DNA of 5,096 bases from assembly GCA_030146745.1 (NCBI GenBank), contig JASLBD010000403.1, positions 1 through 5,096 on the forward strand. The letters run 5' to 3'. Below the pieces are notes generated by a model. The model had not been told where the DNA came from, ran no database searches, and saw only the letters and a program-made list of their open reading frames with translations. This DNA comes from Allosphingosinicella sp. (GTDB lineage: Bacteria; Pseudomonadota; Alphaproteobacteria; Sphingomonadales; Sphingomonadaceae). The position numbers and the translations under genes were made by a program. Below are positions 1-5,096 of this stretch, piece by piece. How positions within the stretch are numbered: position 1 is the stretch's first letter; every line of letters starts with the position of its first letter.

Positions 1-666
1 CGACTTCGGCTTCAACGCCGTCATCGACGAGGAGCTCGCCTACGCCGGCTCCACCGCCGGCATCACCCTGCACTCGGACATCGTCGCCGACTATTTCGTC
101 GCCTACGGCAGCGAGGAGCAGAAGAAGCACTGGCTCCCCCGCATGGTCTCCGGCGAGACCGCCACCGCGATCGCGATGACCGAGCCCGGCGCCGGCTCCG
201 ACCTCCAGGGCATCCGCGCCAGCGCCAGGCGCGACGGCAACCATTATGTGCTGAACGGCTCCAAGACCTACATCACCAACGGCCAGCATGCCGATCTCGT
301 CATCGTCGTCGCCAAGACCGATCCGGCGGCCGGCGCCAGGGGCGTCTCGCTGATCCTCGTCGAGGCCGACCGCGAAGGTTATGCGCGCGGCCGCAACCTC
401 GACAAGATCGGCTTCCATTCGCAGGACACGTCCGAGCTCTTCTTCAACGACGTTCGGGTCCCGATCACCAACTGCCTCGGCGCGGAGGGCTCGGGCTTCG
501 CCTATCTGATGAACCAGCTCCCCCAGGAGCGACTCTCCATCGCCTGCGCCGCCCAGGCCGCGGCCCAGCGCGCCTTCGACGAGGCGGTCAAATTCACCAA
601 GGACCGCAAGGCCTTCGGCAAGACCGTGTTCGATTTCCAGAACACCAAATTCGCCCTCGCCGACCT
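1..666 (+). repeat. left arm of a 666-bp imperfect inverted repeat
   Basis: Every base p in this arm pairs with base 1347-p in the arm 681-1346, with no indel over the whole length. I count about 39 mismatches, or roughly 94% identity. The outermost 94 bases (1-94 against 1253-1346) are identical, and 121-180 is the most diverged block, with seven mismatches. The arm may extend beyond the left window edge, since homology has not ended at base 1. Confidence 0.93.
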
Positions 667-691
667 CGCCGCCAGGCTCCAGGTCGGCAAG
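2..691 (+). CDS. acyl-CoA dehydrogenase, partial (copy A; both ends missing)
   Basis: Central part of a flavin-dependent acyl-CoA dehydrogenase, the enzyme class that introduces the alpha-beta double bond into acyl-CoA thioesters and passes electrons to electron-transfer flavoprotein. The reading frame is already open at base 2. By alignment with the minus-strand copy it begins at about residue 70 and ends at about residue 299 of a family usually near 380. Visible motifs are AMTEPGAGSDLQG (the first ACAD signature, about residues 128-140), the NGSKTYITNG strand of the beta domain, and RKAFGKTVFDFQ. The Glu in LPQERLSIA (about residue 245) sits where the isovaleryl- and long-chain-type enzymes carry their catalytic base; this is an alignment from memory. 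Family-like sequence (LAARLQVGK) continues to about 691 and then changes abruptly into antisense of copy B, so the C-terminal helical domain and second signature are absent. The frame stays open to 1630, but everything after 691 is antisense, not protein of this family. Confidence 0.88.
659..691. other. inversion junction with 14-nt centre and short stem
   Basis: The centre of the inverted repeat is a small hairpin: GCCGACCT (659-666), a 14-nt non-pairing loop (667-680), and AGGTCGGC (681-688). Bases 674-691 still translate as a plausible dehydrogenase continuation of copy A (LQVGK), while 681-691 is also the reverse complement of copy B (codons for LADL). The crossover therefore lies inside an 11-base microhomology, AGGTCGGCAAG. 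This is the pattern left when a strand folds back or switches template at a short pre-existing inverted repeat. Confidence 0.75.
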
Positions 692-1346
692 GGTGAATTT
701 GGTGTTCTGGAAATCGAACACCGTCTTGCCGAACGCCTTGCGCTCCTTGGTGAAGCTGACCGCCTCGTCGAAGGCGCGCTGGGCGGCGGCCTGGGCGGCG
801 CAGGCGATCGAGAGGCGCTCCTGAGGGAGCTGATTCATCAGATAGGCGAAGCCCGCGCCCTCCGCGCCGAGGCAGTTGGTGATCGGCACCCGGACGTCGT
901 TGAAGAAGAGCTCCGACGTGTCCTGAGAATGGAAGCCGATCTTGTCGAGGTTGCGACCCCGCGCATAGCCTTCCCGGTCGGCCTCGACGAGGATCAGCGA
1001 CACGCCTTTGGCGCCCGCCGCGGGATCGGTCTTGGCGACGACGATGACGAGGTCGGCATGCTGGCCGTTGGTGATGTAGGTCTTGGAGCCGTTCAGCACA
1101 TAATGGTTGCCGTCGCGCTTTGCGGTGGTGCGGATGCCCTGGAGGTCGGAGCCGGCGCCGGGCTCGGTCATGGCGATCGCGGTGGCGGTCTGGCCGGAGA
1201 CCATCCGCGGGAGCCACTGCTACTACTGCTCCTCGCTGCCGTAGGCGACGAGATAGTCGGCGACGATGTCCGAGTGCAGGGTGATGCCGGCGGTGGAGCC
1301 GGCGTAGGCGAGCTCCTCGTCGATGACGGCGTTGAAGCCGAAGTCG
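681..1346 (-). repeat. right arm of the 666-bp imperfect inverted repeat
   Basis: Reverse-complement partner of 1-666, inside acyl-CoA dehydrogenase copy B. The arm's outer limit at 1346 is set by the window edge, not by loss of homology; copy B continues intact to its start at 1552. Differences from the left arm are concentrated at third codon positions. Confidence 0.93.
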
Positions 1347-1552
1347 AGGCCGGGGCCGCCATATTCCTCCGGCACGGTCGGGCAGAGCAGGCCCGCCTCG
1401 CCGGCCTTGTTCCAGAAGGCGCGGTCGATGATTCCCTCCTCTTCCCAGCGATCGAGGTGGGGGAGGAGCTCGCGTTCGAAGAAGCGGCGGACGGAGTCGC
1501 GGAACTGCTCGTGCTCGGGGGCGAAGGCGGTTCGGCGGGACGTGTCGAGCAT
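681..1552 (-). pseudogene. acyl-CoA dehydrogenase (copy B), double TAG stop and truncated C-terminus
   Basis: Second copy of the same dehydrogenase, with its N-terminus intact. It starts at the ATG at 1552 (MLDTSRRTAFAPEHEQF), preceded by AAGGA six bases upstream and lying 2 bp after the racemase stop, so it is translationally close to that gene. The N-terminal helical domain, CPTVPEEYGGPGLDFGF and GITLHSDIVADYLVAYGSEEQ are normal. Codons 110 and 111 (1225-1220) are then TAG TAG, where copy A has AAG AAG (Lys Lys). After the stops the frame resumes correct family sequence in the same register: QWLPRM, TEPGAGSD, LPQERLSIA and FGKTVFDFQNTKF. It does so without indels, until the inverted junction near 681-691, about residue 291-299. 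The last quarter of the protein is missing. An in-frame ATG at 1204 (codon 117) could restart translation, but would lack the N-terminal domain. It is best treated as a pseudogene or as sequence containing an error; amber recoding is possible in principle but nothing else here supports it. Confidence 0.82.
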
Positions 1553-1554
1553 GG

Positions 1555-2556
1555 TCAGTCCTTGGCTGTGAAGCGGGGGGCGGGGGCGGGCTGGGTGACT
1601 CCGCCGATGTCTAGGAAGGTGCCGCGGTGACGGTTGTGCGGGTCGAGCGGCGCCTCGGCCAGGGAGAGGATGGGAGCCACGCAGGAGTCGCAGGATTGCA
1701 GCCTGTCGCACCAATATTGCCGGCTTTCGCCCCGAAAGGTGTCGGCAAGCTCCTCGCGAAGGCCGGGATCGTGCTGGCCGGAGCGCAGGCCCAGCTTGTC
1801 CTTCAGGACCGAGAAGAACTCGGGCTCCAGCGCCCCCACCGCCAGCCACTCGCCGTCCCCGCACTGATAGACGTCGTAATAGGGGCGGCCCGTGTCGAGC
1901 AGATTGACCCCGCGCTCGTCCCTCCACATCCCCGCCGCCTTCAGCGACCAGGTCAAAGCCGACAGCAGGGCGGCGCCGTCGACCATCGCGCAGTCGATCA
2001 CCTGGCCCTTGCCCGTCGTTCGGGCGGAAAGGATCCCGGCCAGCATCCCGAAGGCGAGAAGCATCCCCCCGCCGCCGAAATCGGCGACCGCGTTGACCGG
2101 CGGGGTGGGGGGTCCCCCGGCGCGGCCGTAGGTGTGGAGAGCGCCGGCCAGAGCGATGTAGTTGATGTCGTGCCCGGCCGTCCCGGCGAGCGGCCCCTCC
2201 TGGCCCCAGCCGGTCATCCGGCCGTAGACGAGACGGGGATTGTCCTCGAGCAGCACGTCCGGGCCGAGCCCGATCCGCTCCATCACGCCGGGCCGGAACC
2301 CCTCGATCAGCCCGTCGGAATCGCGCGCCAGCTCACGGACGCGGGCGACGCCCTCGTCCGACTTGAAGTCGACCCGGATGACAGAGGCGCGGGAGCGGCC
2401 GAGTATGTCGAACTCGGGCGGAATCACCGGCGGCCGGTCCTCGCGCTCGACGCGGATGACGGCGGCGCCATGGTCGGCGAGCATCATCCCGGCGAACGGC
2501 GCGGGGCCGATTCCGGCGAGCTCGACGATTCGGATACCTTGGAGGACCCCCGTCAT
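1555..2556 (-). CDS. alpha-methylacyl-CoA racemase, class III CoA-transferase (CaiB/BaiF) family
   Basis: A 333-residue protein of the CaiB/BaiF class III CoA-transferase fold, closest in motif content to alpha-methylacyl-CoA racemase, which interconverts 2R and 2S methyl-branched acyl-CoAs so that the dehydrogenases of beta-oxidation can use them. The N-terminus GIRIVELAGIGPAPFAGMML is the family's CoA-binding start. IEGFRPGVMERIGLGP (84-99), RLVYGRMTGWGQ (108-119) and GHDINYIALAGALH (128-141) are diagnostic. The catalytic residues known from the Mycobacterium tuberculosis racemase (His126, Asp156, Glu241) appear here at a constant +3 offset as His129, Asp159 (in ADFGGGG) and Glu244 (in VGALEPEFF), so it should be active. 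It is slightly shorter than the usual 360 or so residues. I chose the ATG at 2556 because it fits the family start; AGGAG lies only 2 bases upstream, which is tight. An ATG at 2592 would add 12 non-family residues. The TGA at 1557-1555 is followed 2 bp later by the dehydrogenase start, suggesting co-transcription. The soluble cytoplasmic product fits branched-chain, sterol or isoprenoid acyl-CoA degradation. Confidence 0.93.
   Translation of the reverse strand: MTGVLQGIRIVELAGIGPAPFAGMMLADHGAAVIRVEREDRPPVIPPEFDILGRSRASVIRVDFKSDEGVARVRELARDSDGLIEGFRPGVMERIGLGPDVLLEDNPRLVYGRMTGWGQEGPLAGTAGHDINYIALAGALHTYGRAGGPPTPPVNAVADFGGGGMLLAFGMLAGILSARTTGKGQVIDCAMVDGAALLSALTWSLKAAGMWRDERGVNLLDTGRPYYDVYQCGDGEWLAVGALEPEFFSVLKDKLGLRSGQHDPGLREELADTFRGESRQYWCDRLQSCDSCVAPILSLAEAPLDPHNRHRGTFLDIGGVTQPAPAPRFTAKD
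1559..1563 (-). promoter_or_regulatory. Shine-Dalgarno of acyl-CoA dehydrogenase copy B
   Basis: AAGGA on the minus strand, six bases upstream of the ATG at 1552 and inside the last codons of the racemase gene. It decides the dehydrogenase start and supports coupled translation of the two genes. Confidence 0.7.
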
Positions 2557-2558
2557 GG

Positions 2559-2563
2559 CTCCT
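2559..2563 (-). promoter_or_regulatory. possible Shine-Dalgarno of the racemase gene
   Basis: AGGAG on the minus strand, only two bases from the ATG at 2556. The spacing is shorter than usual, so initiation may be modest, but no better in-frame start with a better site is present. Confidence 0.4.
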
Positions 2564-2647
2564 GCATAGAACGCCTCCCGCCCCCCCGCCACCCGGTGCG
2601 GGGCTCGAAGCGGATGGGGCAGGGGAGGGCGGCTCGGCTTTCCTTCG

Positions 2648-2660
2648 CTCCGAAACGGAG
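2648..2660. repeat. short dyad CTCCG-AAA-CGGAG
   Basis: A perfect 5-bp stem with a 3-nt loop in the divergent promoter region. It could be an operator half-site pair or a small hairpin. There is no T-run after it, so it is not a typical intrinsic terminator. Confidence 0.4.
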
Positions 2661-2666
2661 ATGTTT

Positions 2667-2676
2667 CTCGGCCGAG
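2667..2676. repeat. 10-bp perfect palindrome CTCGGCCGAG
   Basis: A perfect palindrome 12 bases upstream of the possible -10 box at 2689, where a -35 region would be expected. This is a plausible regulator site, but such palindromes also arise by chance in sequence this GC-rich. Confidence 0.35.
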
Positions 2677-2740
2677 GCCGCTTGCGCCGATAATGCTCAG
2701 GTGTCAGTAGTTTAGGCGCAGGAGAGAGCCGGCGGGCGGG

Positions 2741-2744
2741 GGAG
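2741..2744 (+). promoter_or_regulatory. Shine-Dalgarno of the repeat-protein gene
   Basis: GGAG within a G-rich run, five bases before the ATG at 2750. This is a normal site and supports that ATG over internal ones such as the Met codon at residue 21. Confidence 0.65.
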
Positions 2745-2749
2745 TGGAA

Positions 2750-5096
2750 ATGGCACAGCTTTACGGCCGCTCGGGCGACGAATTCCTCGTCAACACGGTG
2801 ACCGAGGGCATGCAGGCCCCGGTGCTGATCGCCCCGTTGGCCTCGGGCGGGTTCGTCCTCGTCTGGACCGATCATAGCGGCATCGGCGGCGACAGCTACT
2901 CCTGGGCAGTGAAGGCGCAGATCTACGACTCGTCCGGGGCCAGGGTCGGCGGCGAGATCCTCGTCAACGGCTCCACCGACTCGTACGAGCTGGCCGGAGG
3001 AGTCGCGGCCCTTCCGAACGGCGGCTTTATCGTCACGTACGGCATCTCCGCGTTCGACAGCCGCCAGGTGGCCGTGCAGATGTTCGATGCCGCCGGGGCC
3101 AAGACCGGCGGGGAAATCCTCGTCTCCACCTACGACCCCGATCTGTATTCCGGGTTCCAATCGGGAACCAACAGCAAGGTCGCCGTGCTCGCCTCGGGCA
3201 TGATCGTGGTCACCTGGGACAAGATGGTCCGGTACGAAGTCGACGTCTACGCTCAGATCCTGACTCCGGAAGGAGTCAAATCGGGTGCCGAGTTCCGGGT
3301 CCACGGGCATACCTATCAGACCCAGCAGACATCCTCCATCACCGCCCTCGCCTCCGGCGGCTACGTCGTCACCTGGGAGGATGTTCTCGAGGAAGAGGGC
3401 GGGCTCCTCGGGCAGGCCTACCATGCCGATGGTACCCAGGCCGGACAGTCGTTCCGGGTGACGACTACAACCGCAGGCAAACAGGAGGACGCCGCCCTCA
3501 CCGCCTTGCCGGGCGGCGGCTTCGTCGCCGTCTGGGAGGACCATTCGGTCGATGGCGGCGACGGCAGCGCATCTTCCATCAAGGGCCAGATCTTCACCGA
3601 CTCCGGAGTCAAGGTCGGGCCCGAATTCCTCGTCAACACCCTCACCGCCGGACGGCAGTTTTCGCCCGCCGTCGACGAGCTTCCCGGGGGCGGCTTCGTC
3701 GTCACCTGGATGGACGAAAGCCAGGAGGGCGGCGACACATCCAACAGCGCGATCATGGCTCAGGTCTTCGACTCGGCGGGCGTGAAGGTCGGCACCCAGT
3801 TCCTCGTCAACAGCGAGACTCGCGGAATGCAGGACATTCCGGTCGTCGCCGGCCTCCCATCGGGCGGGTTCACGATCGCCTGGACGAGCGGCAGCGGGGG
3901 TCCAGACATCAAGGCCCAGATATTCGTGCCGGTGACCGGCGGGCCCACCGACATCGCGCTCTCGCCGGGCGCCGTGCGCGAGACGAGCACGACCCATTAT
4001 GCAGTGGCAACCCTGTCGCACAACGGCGGCATCAACGGCGCCTCGACCTACACTCTTCTCGCCGATTCGACCGGCGGCGGGTTCCGGATCGAGGGCGACA
4101 GGCTCGTCGTCGCCGACAACAGCCGGCTCGATTACGAGACCGCGCCCACCGCCAGCCTGACCGTTCGGGCCACCGACCCCGACGGCAACAGCTTCGAGGA
4201 AGTGCTCACCGTCGCCATCGCCGACTCGGCGATCGAGGATCGTTACGGCGCGGGTCCGGAATTCACCGCTTATGCCGCGGCGAACGGCGGCCTGAAAAAG
4301 GCGGCCATCGGCGCGCTCACCTCGGGCGGCTATGTCATGGCCTGGATGGATCCGGGCGCCGACCGCGGCGGCGGCGCAGTCCGGGCCCAGATGTTCGGTG
4401 CCGACGGCGTCAAGGTCGGCGTGGAGCTCGCCGTCAATGTCGCCACGGACGGCTACCAGGCTGCCCCCGGCGCGGCCGGCCTCGCGTCGGGCGGCTTCGT
4501 GGTGGTCTGGGAGGATTCGAGCCTGACCGGCGGCGACTCCAGCGGGTCGAGCGTCAAGGGCCAGAGATTCGACTCCGCGGGGGCGAAAGTGGGCGGAGAG
4601 TTCCTGGTCAATACGATCACGGCGAACGGCCAGAGCGAGCCGGCGGTGGCGGCGCTGTCGTCCGGCGGCTTCGTCGTCACATGGACCGACCTGAGCAATA
4701 GCAGCGCCGACGATTTCAGCTCCGGAGACGTCCGGGCGCAGATCTACGACGCCGCGGGTGCCAAGGCCGGCGGCGAGATCCTGGTCAACAGCACCACCTT
4801 CTCCGGGCAAACCGACCCGGCCGTCGCCTCCCTCCCCGGCGGCGGCTTCATTGTAGCGTGGATTGACGGCGACTCGGGGGCCGTCGTCGCACAGCGCTTC
4901 GACTCGGCTGGTAACAAGATCGGCGGCGAGATCCAGGTTGGGACATCATCCTTTTATGCCGGCGTGCCGGCGATCGCGGCGCTCGCCTCGGGCGGGTTCG
5001 TGATCAGCTGGACCGGCGCCGGGTCCGCGCCCGGCGATTCCAACTACATTTCGGTCCAGGCCCAGGTTTTCGATCCCGCCGGCGCCAAGTCGGGCG
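2750..5096 (+). CDS. large repeat protein with cadherin-like domain, probable RTX/type I-secreted surface protein (3' end outside window)
   Basis: An uninterrupted frame of 782 codons from the ATG at 2750 to the window edge. The start is supported by GGAG five bases upstream and by the first repeat beginning at residue 9. The protein is built of twelve beta-rich units at about residues 9-67, 68-120, 121-179, 180-232, 233-290, 291-348, 349-395, then 503-557, 558-615, 616-674, 675-725 and 726-782. A typical unit reads EFLVNT, then Q..P.VA.L, then GGFVVTW.D, an acidic Gly/Ser loop (often D.S..GGD.S), then I.AQ.FDSAG.KVG. Residues 396-493 form a cadherin-like domain (PTDIALSPGAV at the start, RLDYETAPTASLTVRATDPDG near the end, VLTVAIAD last). 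No signal peptide or membrane segment is present at the N-terminus, which fits secretion by a C-terminal type I signal. The GGxGxDxUx calcium-binding nonapeptides of RTX proteins are not seen in this part and may lie downstream. An adhesin or matrix role is inference; the exact ligand cannot be told. Confidence 0.9.
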   Translation, partial: MAQLYGRSGDEFLVNTVTEGMQAPVLIAPLASGGFVLVWTDHSGIGGDSYSWAVKAQIYDSSGARVGGEILVNGSTDSYELAGGVAALPNGGFIVTYGISAFDSRQVAVQMFDAAGAKTGGEILVSTYDPDLYSGFQSGTNSKVAVLASGMIVVTWDKMVRYEVDVYAQILTPEGVKSGAEFRVHGHTYQTQQTSSITALASGGYVVTWEDVLEEEGGLLGQAYHADGTQAGQSFRVTTTTAGKQEDAALTALPGGGFVAVWEDHSVDGGDGSASSIKGQIFTDSGVKVGPEFLVNTLTAGRQFSPAVDELPGGGFVVTWMDESQEGGDTSNSAIMAQVFDSAGVKVGTQFLVNSETRGMQDIPVVAGLPSGGFTIAWTSGSGGPDIKAQIFVPVTGGPTDIALSPGAVRETSTTHYAVATLSHNGGINGASTYTLLADSTGGGFRIEGDRLVVADNSRLDYETAPTASLTVRATDPDGNSFEEVLTVAIADSAIEDRYGAGPEFTAYAAANGGLKKAAIGALTSGGYVMAWMDPGADRGGGAVRAQMFGADGVKVGVELAVNVATDGYQAAPGAAGLASGGFVVVWEDSSLTGGDSSGSSVKGQRFDSAGAKVGGEFLVNTITANGQSEPAVAALSSGGFVVTWTDLSNSSADDFSSGDVRAQIYDAAGAKAGGEILVNSTTFSGQTDPAVASLPGGGFIVAWIDGDSGAVVAQRFDSAGNKIGGEIQVGTSSFYAGVPAIAALASGGFVISWTGAGSAPGDSNYISVQAQVFDPAGAKSG
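2774..3934 (+). repeat. first tandem protein-repeat block (7 units)
   Basis: Seven consecutive coding repeats of 47 to 59 codons. Units begin at 2774, 2951, 3110, 3287, 3446, 3620 and 3794. Units 1, 5 and 6 are close to the consensus with the D.S..GGD loop. Units 2, 3 and 4 are degenerate: unit 3 has an insertion before LASG and unit 4 a shortened loop. Unit 7 is cut short before the cadherin-like domain. Confidence 0.85.
3935..4228 (+). other. cadherin-like domain within the repeat protein
   Basis: Residues 396-493 of the protein. The start PTDIALSPGAVRE and the ending LDYETAPTASLTVRATDPDG then VLTVAIAD follow the bacterial cadherin-repeat pattern, in which the acidic DYE and D.DGN positions normally bind calcium. 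It is the only domain of this kind in the visible part and separates the two repeat blocks. Confidence 0.75.
4256..5096 (+). repeat. second tandem protein-repeat block (5 units, continuing past the window)
   Basis: Units begin at 4256, 4421, 4595, 4772 and 4925. Units 9 and 10 (4421 and 4595) are the most canonical of this block. Unit 11 has a shortened loop of the WIDGDSG type. Unit 12 is complete to its KSG end at 5095, so another unit or domain may follow directly outside the window. Confidence 0.85.

Larger units (their letters stand above)
2557..2749. promoter_or_regulatory. divergent intergenic region between racemase and repeat-protein genes
   Basis: These 193 bp separate two outward-facing genes, so both promoters should lie here. 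The half nearest the racemase is very GC-rich (C-run at 2581-2587, then GGTGCGGGG) and shows no clear promoter boxes. The other half has two short dyads and a GATAAT at 2689-2694 that resembles a -10 box for the plus-strand gene, without a convincing -35 at the right spacing. Promoter position is therefore uncertain. Confidence 0.4.

Noticed and set aside
594..1217. A minus-strand 207-codon frame across the inverted junction.
   Set aside because: It is out of frame with copy B and gives an Arg-rich translation typical of a shifted high-GC gene.
1220..1225. A pyrrolysine-type or amber-recoded active site at the TAG pair.
   Set aside because: The equivalent residues in copy A are ordinary Lys-Lys in a surface stretch just after SEEQ, not a catalytic position, and nothing nearby suggests recoding.
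1..1346. The inverted repeat as an insertion sequence or transposon end.
   Set aside because: The arms are coding sequence of a metabolic gene; no transposase, terminal repeat structure or target duplication is visible.
692..1630. Plus-strand continuation of acyl-CoA dehydrogenase copy A as a fusion protein.
   Set aside because: After 691 the frame is codon-aligned antisense of copy B; the Ala/Gly/Glu/Leu-rich translation is unrelated to any dehydrogenase C-terminus.
2581..2604. A GC-rich hairpin (CCCCG.CACC / GGTGCGGGG) as a terminator or riboswitch.
   Set aside because: The two arms leave too small a loop to pair fully, there is no T-run, and no known riboswitch core is recognisable.
1627..2715. 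A plus-strand 362-codon frame opposite the racemase.
   Set aside because: The opposite strand encodes a full-length, motif-complete racemase with all catalytic residues, so this is its antisense shadow.
2333..4810. A long minus-strand open frame (about 825 codons) opposite the repeat protein.
   Set aside because: It is the antisense shadow of the plus-strand repeat gene. Its translation is low-complexity with no recognisable family, and its end overlaps the true racemase gene, whereas the plus-strand translation has clear repeats and a cadherin-like domain.

Overview
This is a high-GC window with dense coding, strong G/C preference at third codon positions and almost no intergenic space. Codon use and gene content suggest an alphaproteobacterium. 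My best guess is a sphingomonad-like organism, but this rests on family resemblance only, with no marker gene in view.

The window has two unrelated halves. The left half (1-2556) holds acyl-CoA metabolism genes. A minus-strand pair, an alpha-methylacyl-CoA racemase-type class III CoA-transferase (2556-1555) followed 2 bp later by an acyl-CoA dehydrogenase (ACAD; start at 1552), looks like an operon for branched or long-chain acyl-CoA breakdown. The dehydrogenase is not intact. It carries two consecutive in-frame TAG stops at 1225-1220. Around 681-691 it runs into a second, plus-strand copy of the same gene occupying 2-691. The two copies form a large inverted repeat (1-666 against 681-1346, 14-nt centre), aligned without a gap and about 94% identical by my manual count. 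Most differences are at silent codon positions. Both copies lack their C-terminal quarter because each reads into the antisense of the other. This is either a real inverted junction between two diverged homologues or a chimera of two strain haplotypes or paralogues, and it is the most unusual structure in the window.

The right half (2750 to the edge) is one long plus-strand gene that stays open to the last base: at least 782 codons, transcribed divergently from the racemase. It encodes a secreted-type repeat protein: seven roughly 50-59-residue beta-rich repeats, one cadherin-like domain, then five more repeats before the window ends. It has no N-terminal signal peptide. Such architecture is typical of large RTX/type I-secreted surface or extracellular proteins, but the C-terminus that would prove this lies outside the window.

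The 193-bp divergent intergenic region (2557-2749) contains two short perfect dyads, a weak possible -10 box and a good Shine-Dalgarno for the repeat protein. I see no RNA gene, CRISPR array, transposase or phage gene.
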